DNA of 64,000 nt from Aplidium turbinatum (Eukaryota > Chordata > Ascidiacea > Aplousobranchia > Polyclinidae), in NCBI GenBank assembly GCA_918807975.1, contig OU964919.1:29581824-29645823 (forward strand), in the 5' to 3' direction. Positions 54,848 to 64,000 of this stretch are shown in pieces. A program made the translations under genes and the position numbers. Numbering within the stretch: position 1 is the first letter of the stretch; each line of letters starts with the position of its first letter. Under the pieces are notes generated by a model, which did no database searches, was not told the DNA's origin, and saw only the letters and a list, made by a program, of their open reading frames with translations.

Positions 54848-55160
54848 CGGCAGCCGTGGCCGAGTGGTTAGCGCGTTGGGCTCGCAGTCGAGAGCCTGCA
54901 TGTTCGACTCCAGCTACCCGCACTTGCTGTTGTTTCTCTGGGCAAGAAACTTTACGATAATTGCCTCTACCTAGTGATCGATTTCGAGTAATGGGTAGTA
55001 CCAAATTTAAGTCATAAGTAGAGTAGACAACCGGAAACAGTCATTGCCGTCGGCTGCAGCGTGGGTCAGGTGTACGTCGGAAGGCGTACACCGATGCATA
55101 GCGCTCAAGTCCGCTTTCCCGCAATGCAGGATAAAGATAAACAAACAAACAAACAAACAA
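54848..55160 (+). mobile_element. tRNA-derived SINE, family 1, copy C
   Basis: Full-length: GCAGCCGTGGCCGAGTGGTT head, standard body, and tail (ACAA)n. Flanking AATCAATTG (about 54837-54845 and 55158-55167) is a 9-bp target duplication. It is inserted in the satellite array. Confidence 0.88.
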
Positions 55161-56529
55161 TCAATTGACTACAAATCCAAAACAAGTACCATCTTTTTCT
55201 TGAAAAAACTTAAACTTCACCAATTTGTACCGATTCTCAGCAATTTACTTTAAACAATCAAATTATTAAACTTTCGCAAATTGAAAGAGTATGTCTTGCT
55301 TTATGCACATGAAAAGTTTCAAGTTTATATGTTATCTACAAAACGGGCAATCGTCGTTCAAACGTAGCCGCTCGGCGACACTTTTTTCCAATGCATTCTA
55401 AAGGCGAATCGATCCTTATTCACTATTCAGTATACGCCACCCCCTGTTTGCTGTGATCAGTAAATAGTGCTTCAACTTAACTTTCTGTAGTATTCTTGTT
55501 TCTGCTCAGATTTTAACAATTTTGCCATTGTTGGAAAGTACGATTATATATCTACCCGAATCAATTAAATGCAAGCACAACGTAAGCATTAGATTTATCT
55601 TGTGATAACTTAAACTTCACCAATTTGTAACGATTCTGAGCAATTTAATTTTTGCAATAAAATTATTAAATTTTTGCAACCTAAAAGAATATGTCTTGCT
55701 TTATACACCTGGAAAGTTTCAGATTTATATCTTATTTATAAAACGGACAGTCGTCGTTCAAACGTAGCCGCTCGGCGACACTTTTTTCCAATGCATTGTA
55801 AAGGCGAATCGATCCTTATTCAGTATAAGCCACCCCCTGTTTGCTGTGATCGTTAAATAGTGCTTCTACTAAACTTGCTGTAGTTGTCTCTGCTCGGATT
55901 TTAACAATTTTGCCATGGTTGGAAAGTACTATTATATATCTACTCGAATCAATAAAATGCAACCTCAAAGTAAGCACTAAAGTTATCTTGTGATAACATA
56001 AACTTCACTAAATTGTAACGATTCTCAGCAATTAAATTTTTACAAGAAAATCACTAATCTCTTACAAATTGAAAGAGTATGTCTTGCTTTATTCACCTGA
56101 AAAGTTTCAGGTTTATATCTCAACTACCAAACGAGCAATCGTCGTTCAAACGTAGCCGTTCGGCGACACTTTTTTCCAATGCATTGTAAGAGCGAATCGA
56201 TCCTTATTCAGTATAAGCCACCCCTTGTTTGCAGTGATCGGTAAATAGTGCTTCAACTAAACTTGCTGTAGTTTTCTTGTTTTACCTCGGATTTTAACAA
56301 TTTTGCCATGGTTGGAAAGCAAGATCACACATCTACACGAATCAATTAACTACAAATTCAAAACAAGTACCATTTTTTGCTTGTGATAACTTAAACTTCT
56401 CCAACTTGTACCGATTCTCAGTAATTTACTTTAAACAATAAAATTATTAAACTTTTGCAAATTGAAAGTGTATGTCCTGCTTTATGCACATGAACAGTTT
56501 CAAGTTTATATCTTTTATATTTATATCTA

Positions 56530-57524
56530 GGGGAAGGGAAGGTAATTTGATACACTTTTAACATTTTTGCCTGTTAACTGAAAATTACGTGATACAAACT
56601 ATTGATTTTAAGCTGAAATGAAAGTCTGATCCCTTACACACTTTTTAAAAACATTTTCACTTTTCTATTTTTGTTACTTTTTTTTTAATTGAAATTTTAA
56701 AAACGTCACTTAAATGTATCAATTTACCTTCCACGGAAGGTAAATTGATACACCCGGAAGGTAATTTGATACAGCAAAACTAATACAGAAATCCCCTTTG
56801 ACAGCAAAGCAATAAATGAAAATTTAAAATGTGGTTGGCGTGCTTGGTTGCAAGGATAACTGTTGAGGCCTATGTGTGCGGCGAAGCTTCTGCAGCGGGA
56901 TGGACATGGGAAGGATCATTGGCTGGAGTTCTTATTCAAGGGGGGTGCTTTGCGCTTTTCTCATTTTTTGAAAGCAGATAGCGTGTAGGCCTACGAAAGC
57001 CCATATAATATTTGTTTCCCAAAGTAGCAGGTCTTGTTAACGAAGAATAACTTATTTAAATCAACTAGATCAATAACAACATTTATTACAGTCACAAAAA
57101 GAATTTAATATAGCCTACTGTATCAATTTACCTTCTCCACATGTATCAATTTACCTTTTTCAAAAAAAGTTATAAAATTCTGATTTTTGTATGCTTGGAT
57201 GCACATTGCAGAAAAAACGTGACATGCCCTTGAAGCCTTATCAATGAACTGTCAAATGAGTTAGGTTTCATCTTTCAGGAACTTTTCTTTAATTTTTCAG
57301 ACAAAAATAATCATGAGTTAAAACTTTTACAAAAATACTCAAAAAACACACTTTTACAATTTTATGCCATAAAAGTACGAGTTAGCTGCATGGTGCAATT
57401 TTTGAAGGCATTAGTTTCACAGATCTTCCACCTAATGACAATATTTTTGACTAATATTTTTTGTGCATTTCTGTAGGAGGGGTGTATCAAATTACCTTCC
57501 GTATCAAATTGCCTTCCCTTCCTC
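56530..57524. mobile_element. TA-flanked element with repeated GAAGGTAATTTGATACA word
   Basis: The ends (GGGGAAGGGAAGGTAATTTG; right end CAAATTGCCTTCCCTTCCTC) are bounded by TA at 56528-56529 and 57525-57526. The terminal word recurs as an internal palindrome (56718-56775) and again at 57119-57160 and 57482-57500. 995 bp, non-coding. It sits at the end of the satellite array. Confidence 0.75.
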
Positions 57525-57527
57525 TAT

Positions 57528-57685
57528 AAGCACTATTTACCGATCACTGCAAACAGGGGGTGGCGTATACTGAATAAGGATCGATTCGCCTTTACAATGC
57601 ATTGGAAAAAAGTGTCGCCGAGCGGCTACGTTTGAACGACGATTGCCCGTTTTGTAGATAAGATATAAACTTGAAACTTTTGCTT
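57528..57685 (-). repeat. Inverted partial copy of the 385-bp satellite unit
   Basis: CACTATTTACCGATCACTGC, GGATCGATTCGCCTTTACAA and AAGTGTCGCCGAGCGGCTAC are the reverse complement of the array unit. The array and this copy therefore face each other across the TA-flanked element. Confidence 0.85.
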
Positions 57686-58517
57686 TGCTGCCGACACTTG
57701 AACTGGACATATTCTAACTTGATGTATGGTGTATTCTCTCGCCAATAAATCTTGCTATTCGACACTTCTGCATAGTAGCCTAATATGTTTTGTTAAAACA
57801 GTGCACAGAAACAAAAATGGATTCTAAGAGAAAGATTGTTGCACAAATGCCAGCATTCAATGAAGGCGAATTATTACCGCAGTAGGCTATGTTGATGTAA
57901 AACATTTCAAAAATGGATTGCAGTAGCTTGTAGCAAAAACCGTTTTCTTTTTTATGCAACCTTATCTTTAATTTGATCAAAGTATTGTGCTTTGGATAAG
58001 TCATTTTTAGGATTTTTACCAAAGGTAGAAAGGTTTTTACCAAGTAACTAATTGCAGTATGAGTTTGTTACACTGGTAAAATGTAAAGGTGAGTCCCATA
58101 CATCGGGGAAGAGAAGATAAGGTTCTCATTATACTAAGCCTTCGGCACTAAGGAGAGTAGGATGGCCAGTTCCTTTCTCTCGGCTGCCTCTTTTTCAGCA
58201 ACTACACCCATTCCATTTATCATACCCTGGGTTAAGGTGAGCAGTGTTTTTCAACAATCAGCTTGAGCTGGAAACAAACCAGGATTGCATGATTGGAAAG
58301 CGTGCACCTTATCTGCTGCATCATCCCACCGCGTTACAATGGTAGGTTGTAATAATAGAATATTACGTAGGTAACAATCAACATCCACAGTCCACACCGT
58401 ATGTTTTTTTCTGCACAACAAGAAGCTTTGTTGGTGTTTTCACTTTATAGTCTTCAATGGATCTAATGCCATCTTCCACAGAAGTAAACCACTGCAACAA
58501 TAAGGACAACTTTATTT
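57686..58517. other. Unassigned stretch with a retroposon-like tail
   Basis: 58085-58330 (ATACATCGGGGAAGAGAAGA, CTCGGCTGCCTCTTTTTCAG, AAAGCGTGCACCTTATCTGC) resembles the 3' end of an RTE/SINE-type retroposon, but I cannot name it. The rest is featureless. Confidence 0.35.
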
Positions 58518-58824
58518 GGATGCACCCAAATTCGTACCCTGAACAATTCGTACCCTGAAAAGATCGAGAGAAAAAATTAAAAAAAGCCGAAGTTGCTGAT
58601 CGGAGTTTCCGCAAACAAACAAAAACTCTTCGGATCATTACTGGAAATTTTAAACTGCGATCAGCGACTTCGGCAAACTCTTAGGATCATTACCGGAAAT
58701 TTTAAAATGTTTGCGGAAACTGCGGAAAAACAGAAACTGTGATCAGCATCTTCGGCTTTTTTTAATTTTTTCTCTCGATCTTTTTGGGGTACGAATTATT
58801 CAGGGTACGGATTAGGTTGCACCC
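58518..58824. mobile_element. MITE of the GGATGCAACC family, copy 2
   Basis: Inverted ends share TTCGTACCCTGA, AAAAGATCGAGAGAAAAA and AAAAAGCCGAAG. Flanks CTTTATTT and CTTTATTC (58510-58517, 58825-58832) are an 8-bp duplication with one change. The middle has CTGATC(G/A)-x-AGTTTCCGCAAAC units. Confidence 0.75.
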
Positions 58825-58925
58825 CTTTATTCACTGGCAAGTGCTCTAACCACATGGCCAGGCCACGTAGGAGACAAACGGCTAAGTTTATTAAACTACA
58901 AACCAGATATCGGTAAGCATGTTTT

Positions 58926-59110
58926 ATGTTAACATACATTACAGTCAACGGCAGGTCGCAGATAAAGCAGTCTGATAAGCCCGACACCTCTCCTAAGCAT
59001 GTGCCTTTTCTAGGGCGGGAATATTCTAACACTGTAATGGAAGGCATCACCCTGCTGCAAACGAATGTAGAAGGCTTAACAACAGCCAAAATCTTGGTTT
59101 TTGTACGAAC
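58926..59110 (+). pseudogene. LINE endonuclease-start-like fragment
   Basis: NTVMEGITLLQTNVEGLTTA then KILVF resembles the first beta strand of a LINE APE endonuclease (L-Q-x-N-V-E-G-L-x-x-A-K). It is only a short piece, so the call is tentative. Confidence 0.35.
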
Positions 59111-59269
59111 GACGATGAACCCAAAGAAAACATCGTATTCATTAATCAGCATTTCCAATCTTTGGTAGCAAACAATTGAAAATTATTTATTTTGCAACAT
59201 TGTGTACAGAAAAATATGCATTTATGTTATACTTTAAAATCTAAGTGACCAACTGTGCCGTAAATATTA

Positions 59270-59405
59270 TGTTGTAGATCTATGGTACCGATAAGTGACT
59301 AAATGCAAAAAGTATGATACTGGTAGGCTACCATGTTGTAGATCTATGGTACCGGTACAGTAAGTGACTAAATGCAAAAAGTATGATACTGGTAGGCTAC
59401 CGGGA
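59270..59405. repeat. Tandem duplication, ~65-bp unit x2
   Basis: GTTGTAGATCTATGGTACCG ... AAGTGACTAAATGCAAAAAG ... TACTGGTAGGCTACC occurs twice in a row (59271-59335 and 59336-59402), with a short GTACAGT insertion in the second unit. Near-identity suggests a recent event. Confidence 0.8.
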
Positions 59406-59741
59406 CCACCCGTAAATATTATATTGTAGTTTAAAATCGGACTAACTAAATGTAAATAATAAACACATACAACAAACCTGATTTTGATTCATGATGCCTT
59501 TTGCAATAAAAACCCTGCACAGTGCAAGCTGATAAAGTGATTTTGTTTTTGCCCTTTGCAATGAAAGCTGATACAACGACTTTGTCTTTCGCGCTTCCCA
59601 ACGTAACATCTGATTGGTTCGTGGTTTATTAGAAATCTGCCATTCACAACGTAGCACCTGATTGGTTCGTGCTGGATTGGATATCTGCATGTTAAAGTGC
59701 CTACCTGGCGGATTCTATACTTGCACCCAGTTCTTCACAAT

Positions 59742-59918
59742 GGCAATAGATGAGAGCACAGACACGACAGATAAGCCTACAGCTGAGCTGGCAGTATTTG
59801 TGCGTGCAGTAAACAAAGATTTTGATATTTAAGAGTTTGTTCAGCTGATTCCTGTCAAGGATATTACTAGCCGATATTCTGAAGGGATTAGGCTACGTCA
59901 ACGCCTTGAAATCATGCC
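59742..59918 (+). pseudogene. hAT transposase fragment (ST/DE-rich core)
   Basis: FTMAIDESTDTTDKPTAELA then VFVRAVNKDFDI, a stop, and EFVQLIPVKDIT. The A-x-DESTD-x-x-D-x-x-x-LA-(V/I)-F-(V/I)-R-x-V pattern is the first catalytic Asp region of ZBED/SCAND3-like hAT transposases. The piece is cut on the right by the insertion at 59925. It may be the gene of the 52407 shell. Confidence 0.62.
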
Positions 59919-60177
59919 TCTGAACAAGGGCGTCCGCAGGTTTTCGGTTAGGGGGGGTCAAGGTGGGTTCACTCTGCCCTTTCGGCCGGATGCAAAATTT
60001 TTTTGAAAATTTGACCATTACACCATCCAGACAATTTATCCTTTTTATCAGTGTTTACATTTTTACGGATTTTTACCAAAATTGGCCAGAGCAAAAATTA
60101 TCAGAGTTATATAATCGTTTTATTGCATACGGTACTACTATCGTGCTCAAGTAAACCTTGCGTAAGGTGTAATATAT

Positions 60178-60975
60178 GGATGCAACCTAGTTCGTACCCT
60201 GAACAGTTCGTACCCTGAAAAGATCGAGAGAAAAATTAAAAAAAGCGGAAGTCGCTGATCGCAGTTTCGGCAAACATTTTAAAATTTTCCCCCTGAAAAG
60301 ATCGAGAGAAAGATAGCACAAAGCCGAAGTCGCTGATCGCAGTTTCCGCTAACCCTAACCGTAACCCTTACCCTAACGCTAACCCTCGTTCATCGCAGTT
60401 TCCGCAAACATTTTTCCGCAGTTTCCGCTAACTCTAACCATAGACTAATCTATGCTCTAACCCTAACATTCGCTGATCGCAGTTTTCGCAAACATTTTTC
60501 CGTAGTTTCCGCTAACCTTTACCCTAACCCTAACTTTAACCATAGAGTAATCTATGCTCTAACCCTCGCTGATCGCAGTTTCCGCAAACATTTTTCCGCC
60601 AATCGCAGTTTCTGCTTACCCTATTTTTAACAATCGAGTAATCTATGCTCTCTAACCCTAACCCTCGCTGATCGCAGTTTCCGCAAACATTTTTCCGGAG
60701 TTTCCGCTAACCGCAGTTTCCGCTAACCTTTACCCTAACTATAGAGTAATCTATGCTCTAACCCTAACCCTCGCTGATCGCAGTTTTCGTAAATATTTTT
60801 CCGCAGTTTCCGCTAACCCTAACCCTCGAGTTTGTTAATTTTGTTTGTGGAAACTCCGCTCAGCGAGTTCGGCTTTGTGGTATTAAACTGCGATCAGGGA
60901 CTTCGGCTTTTTTTAATTTTTTTTCTCAATCTTTTCAGGGTACGAACTGTTTAGGGTACGAACTAGGTTGCACCC
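60178..60975. mobile_element. MITE of the GGATGCAACC family, copy 1, with telomere-like repeats
   Basis: The inverted ends share CAACCTAGTTCGTACCCTGA-type sequence, AACAGTTCGTACCC and AAAAGAT-x-GAGA. An exact 9-bp duplication GTAATATAT (60169-60177, 60976-60984) flanks the element. The centre (60300-60830) is a tandem array of about seven units containing GCTGATCGCAGTTTCCGCAA, CATTTTTCCGCAG and runs of CCCTAACCCTAAC. Confidence 0.8.
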
Positions 60976-61340
60976 GTAATATATACATTTGGGGTAATAA
61001 TGCACTTTGTTTTGTCATAACTGTGTGGTTTCCGCAGTGACCGACTGCTAGTAGCTAGTAGTTCCAAGAAGAGATACAGTAGTAAAAGAAGGTAAGAACA
61101 GAGAAAAATAAGCATTTCAATTACGCGATGGTATTTCGTATTTGGGAGTCTATAATCTTTAAAACCATACACAGAAAAAAGTTATGAGTTGTGATTATAT
61201 CAACAGCAAATTTGAAAATTAGCGTCAAGTATTCAGAGCAAATACTGGTGGCACCAGTGAGGAATACTATCGTCGCTCCATTTACGTTCCTTACATAGAC
61301 TCTAATCTAGTCTCTGAAAAGCCGCTTCTCAGAGACGAAC

Positions 61341-61820
61341 ATGCCGTCATTCATGTTATACCGACTGCATCCAGCGCACATGGAGAAAATTGACCGTTCA
61401 GACTACAAAGCCCTGGTCAAAACCATACACCAATTCTACAACTTTGACAATTTTCAGCAGGACACCACGTCGTGGTATGACATAACCATAAAAGGAAAAT
61501 TTCCTCAGTCCGAAGACCAGGAAGAATTGCAATTTGTGGACTTGGTGAAAAATATGGAACTTTTTCCAGCTGTACGTCAAGCGATGATAACATTACTGAC
61601 CCTCCCCGCCACTACTTGTACGGTAGAAAGAACATTCATCCCAATGAGGCGGGTCAAAACATGGCTCAGATCAACCATGTCTGACGACAGGCTATCCAAG
61701 CTGTGTATGATGAGTGTCCTCAGAAGCCGAATAACCTCGGACAAAAATTCGTTCATCCAAAGAGTCATCGAAAAATTCGGCAAAGACCCACGTCGACTTC
61801 ACTTTTTATTCAAGAACTGA
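61341..61820 (+). pseudogene. hAT transposase C-terminal domain (ZMYM1/THAP12-like)
   Basis: An open 160-residue stretch: ELQFVDLVKNMELFPAVRQA, MITLLTLPATTCTVERTFIP, MRRVKTWLRSTMSDDRLSKL, CMMSVLRSRI, and RVIEKFGKDPRRLHFLF. This is the hAT dimerisation domain of the ZMYM1 / 52-kDa-repressor-like group (L-P-x-T-T-C-x-x-ER-x-F-S-x-x-R-R-V-K-T-W-L-R-x-x-M). The leading Met at 61341 is not the true start; the N-terminal two thirds are absent. It could be from a recently active element because the domain is uninterrupted. Confidence 0.75.
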
Positions 61821-62371
61821 TTAACTAAACCGGTGGCTGATTGTTCTTTTCTGTATGATTCAATGTTACGAACAGCTTCATTGAATTCACGAAATACGAG
61901 ATGATTTTATCTGAAACTGTGAATTATCCTTCTTCAGATTTACGTGAGATAAAGCCAGTGCCCGCACTAGTAATGTGGTTCTGACAGAGTGACAGTACAG
62001 GAGCTCAAGTTGTCGAATTTTGCGATTACGGGTAGCTCGTAGGTATCTTCGTAAATTAATAGAGGAAGTGGGATACTCCCGAAGAAGGGTAATCATCACA
62101 ATCGGAGAGCTTGACCAGCCAGCCATCACTCGTATCACCTTCACCCTTCCCTCCCCCTTTCAGAAAATTGCCTATTTTTGCATGTTCTCGCTTTTTCATT
62201 TTTCATCCAACAATTTTCCAGGGGGGGTCAGCTGACCCCATTTGCCCCTATGTGCGGACGCCCATGTCTGAATGTATCAAAACTGGTATTAATAGGCTAC
62301 AGTCGCCAAGACCATGTAAAGTTTGGCTTTGGCCCGCTGTTAGAAAAAGTTTACCGACCCCTGGTTTACAC

Positions 62372-62860
62372 ATTCCGGTTTCATAATTGCTTTTCCTGCC
62401 AACAGGCAAAAATTTATATTTTTGGGCCGGATTTGGTCAAAAAAATTACAAAATTGTTAAATTGTTCTATAGCGCTTTACAAAATATGGCGATGTACATA
62501 CAAATAAAAAGGCAATAATACACACACAGTTATAATGCCACCTGGGAGTAATAATATGCAGCATTATACAGTAGGCTATGTGCATATATAATGATATCAC
62601 TGTTCTAACCATAGAGAGAATAGAAAATAAATAAATTGATTGGTAGATTGCTCCAGACCACCAGTCACACGCAACCACACCCACACGTGCTGCACATCAA
62701 TAATGGACTCAACAGAAAATTTTAAAGATTGGATTTCATCATTGAGCTATCAAAGATAATAATCAAACTACTGTGTATCAAATAAGTGAAGACCTTTTTT
62801 TTGGAACTCCCTCTCTGATTTGCCGTTTTTGCTACCTTTTCAAAGAAATTTGGCGTTTAA
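62372..62860. other. Remaining body of the outer hAT shell, unassigned
   Basis: No coding or repeat signal except the GTGGGCC-rich right end (62860-62940). Confidence 0.4.
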
Positions 62861-63088
62861 AAGTGGGTGGGCCAGGCCCACCCAGGAAATAAAGTAGGTG
62901 GGCCCAGGCCCACGAGGCCCACGTGGTTCCTCCATCCCTGGCTGTGACCAAGTGTGCGCAACCGTTCGAGCGCGCAACCAATATTGTCGGCTGGAACCGC
63001 GCAGAAAAATCTAAGCAGACGCGAAGATCAAAGCAATAAAAAAATATTTCTGGCAACGCCGCTATTTCTGTCATGCATGAAAATAATA

Positions 63089-63486
63089 GGTAGCCACTTT
63101 AACAAGTCGAAATTCTGCCACTGAAATTGACTACAATGCAAGCGCCAACCAATCAGAAAGTGTTATAAGAGGCTACCGTCCAATTGTGACCCTTCTAGCA
63201 CTCACCCAGAGAGTTAATGCTTGTTTTGAACTTTATTTGGTAATTACAGAAGAAAAAGAGCAATAGCAGTGGTGAGAATCGAACACGCGTCAATGAAATT
63301 ATTACTTTCTATCCCTAACCCTAACCCCTAAGCCAACCAGCTGACAAAAAATCCATCACTTCATTTGCTTTCTATGATCTTCTTTTCGCCATTTTTTACG
63401 TCACTTGAACCGTAGCTTATGATTGGTTGGCGGTTTCATTCTAGTCAATTTCAGTGGCAGAATTTCGACTTGTTAAAGTGGCTACC
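63089..63486. mobile_element. MITE with GGTAGCCACTTT termini and 9-bp duplication
   Basis: Inverted ends of about 65 bp (GGTAGCCACTTTAACAAGTC, GAAATTCTGCCACTGAAATT, CGCCAACCAATCA) are flanked by the exact 9-bp AAAATAATA (63080-63088, 63487-63495). A 9-bp duplication with long inverted ends fits Mutator-like elements; that assignment is inference. Confidence 0.8.
63262..63352 (-). other. tRNA-like segment with TTAGGG run
   Basis: Reading minus: GTCAGCTGGTTGGCTTAGGG (A box-like), a GGTTAGGGTTAGGGA run, then GACGCGTGTTCGATTCTCAC (B box-like). It is not a full cloverleaf that I can fold by eye; it may be a degenerate tRNA or SINE head inside the MITE. Confidence 0.35.
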
Positions 63487-63640
63487 AAAATAATATGATG
63501 TCAAATTTGCAAGTGTTGTGTGTGTGTGGGAAAGATTTTAATTTGCAGCTGTATCCTGTATTCAACATTATTTCGTTCAAAGCCACAGTTTTTATTTTGT
63601 TTGAAGGCAATCAAGCTGACTAAAGTTTTTTGTGTAGTAG

Positions 63641-64000
63641 GGTGGTCCTTAGTTGTACACGAAAAATTTTTTTTGGAAATTTGTTGGTCTGACCCTGCCA
63701 AAATGTTCCTTTTGGTTAAAAAACACCATGTGTAAAATTTCATTGATATTTATTAATGTTTAGAGGTGGCTCAATGGATTCGAAATTCCACCCAGATGAG
63801 GTATAGAATGCATAAGCAGTAAGCACTTCCATAGTTGCTCTAATGCTTTTTGCCCAACACTCACATGCCTAGATCCTGCCATGTGTTCCTTAACGGTTGG
63901 TATTAGCTGCTCAATGCTCATCAGAAGTGGTGTCATGATGAGCAATATCACTCATTGTTGCCCAGTAAGGCCTGCTTCAGTGTGTTAGGGATTTTTTTTG
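63641..64000 (+). mobile_element. Third TAGGGTG-type transposon, left end, cut by window edge
   Basis: TAGGGTGGTCCTTAGTTGTA is followed by CCAAAATGTTCCTTTTGG and TTATTAATGTTTAGAGGTGG, matching the layout of the 29818 end (AATATTAATGTTTAGAGGTT). The right end is outside. A minus-strand open stretch (63760-63951) has no recognised domain. Confidence 0.65.

Larger units (their letters stand above)
53285..56520. repeat. Satellite array, ~385-bp unit, about seven copies plus a partial
   Basis: The core GTCGTTCAAACGTAGCCGCT (then GGCGACACTTTTTTCCAATG) recurs near 53432, 53821, 54210, 54490 (diverged), 55348, 55756 and 56138. Full spacing is about 380-406 bases; 54210-54490 is shortened and the next interval holds a SINE. 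Each unit also carries TTTTAACAATTTTGCCATSG, AACTTAAACTTCACCAAYTT and a TATAAGCCACCCCTTGTTTG-like segment. A ~60-codon open stretch appears in some units but stops differ between copies, so coding is unlikely. Confidence 0.88.
59925..62266 (+). mobile_element. hAT element (ZMYM1-like transposase) with 6-bp duplication
   Basis: The left CAAGGGCGTCCGCA and right TGCGGACGCCCATG, with inner GGGGGGGTCA inverted pairs, are flanked by TCTGAA (59919-59924, 62267-62272). A MITE (60178-60975) lies in its left part and the transposase tail (61341-61820) in its right part. 2342 bp including the MITE. Confidence 0.75.
52407..62363. mobile_element. Second hAT-like shell with CAGGAGTCGGCAACC termini
   Basis: The left CAGGAGTCGGCAACCTACGG and right AAAGTTTACCGACCCCTG are inverted with mismatches. 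Flanks GTTTAAAC (52399-52406) and GTTTACAC (62364-62371) are an 8-bp duplication with one change. A hAT transposase scrap (59742-59918) may be its own gene. It holds the satellite array, LINE pieces and several MITEs. Confidence 0.65.
52271..62940. mobile_element. Outermost hAT-like shell with CAGGGATGGAGGAAC termini, 10.7 kb with nested content
   Basis: CAGGGATGGAGGAACTA at the left and GTGGTTCCTCCATCCCTG at the right are inverted, and GCTGTGAC (52263-52270, 62941-62948) is an exact 8-bp duplication. The target was the LTR fossil. Its own body is only 52271-52406 and about 62364-62940, where (A/G)GTGGGCC(C/A)GG words recur. The rest came by later insertion. Confidence 0.75.

Noticed and set aside
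53285-56520. Repeated ~60-residue ORFs (ALYTWKVS...FFPMHCKGES) as a gene family
   Set aside because: They appear only in a few satellite units and the frame is interrupted in others; the DNA, not the protein, is what repeats.
60340-60840. CCCTAACCCTAA runs as a real telomere
   Set aside because: They are short, interleaved with another unit and enclosed by a transposon with a perfect target duplication, so they are interstitial.

Overview
This is a eukaryotic, animal-type nuclear window: AT-rich, with spliced exons and dense mobile DNA. There are no bacterial operons, ribosome binding sites or CRISPR arrays. The transposon mix (many hAT types, an Academ-like element, Penelope-like RT, CR1/Jockey-like LINEs, tRNA-derived SINEs, BEL/Pao) and the intron-rich host gene suggest a marine invertebrate or basal chordate. 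I cannot name the species. The only host gene I can support is an HNRNPM/MYEF2/rumpelstiltskin-like RNA-binding protein on the minus strand. Four exons are visible: 12443-12705, 6756-6808, an 8-base microexon at 6250-6257, and 478-571. They join in phase into most of one RRM. The gene continues off the left edge, and its 5' exon was not found.

Layout. 1-12.7 kb: host gene whose introns carry a hAT pair-mate end (1-274), a hAT (902-1828), a MITE (2123-2417), a ~3-kb foldback palindrome (2536-5536) split by another hAT (3124-4387), an Academ-like ORF remnant (7560-8030), a 449-bp hAT MITE and a ~146-bp tandem repeat. 12.7-20.6 kb: LINE fragment, hAT (13401-14173), then a nested block bounded by TAGGGTG termini (14433-20615). 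21-28.4 kb: hAT MITE and a young BEL/Pao LTR element (22445-28360) with same-length, closely matching LTRs and a 5-bp target duplication. 28.5-33.4 kb: SINE and a four-level nest (29430-33358) that holds a second TAGGGTG element. 33.5-40.2 kb: spliced Academ-like gene fragment, a LINE fragment split by a SINE, and a 3.6-kb hAT with transposase remnants. 40.4-44.3 kb: Academ-like transposon with ~180-bp inverted ends. 44.4-50.9 kb: SINE, MITEs, a second foldback element, Penelope-like RT. 51-52 kb: ~206-bp satellite. 52.27-62.94 kb: one long nest of hAT elements that holds a ~385-bp satellite array, LINE pieces, MITEs with telomere-like repeats and a hAT transposase tail. 63-64 kb: MITE and the start of a third TAGGGTG element.

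Most sequence is explained by insertion into earlier insertions. Target-site duplications let the order of events be read directly from the sequence in many places.
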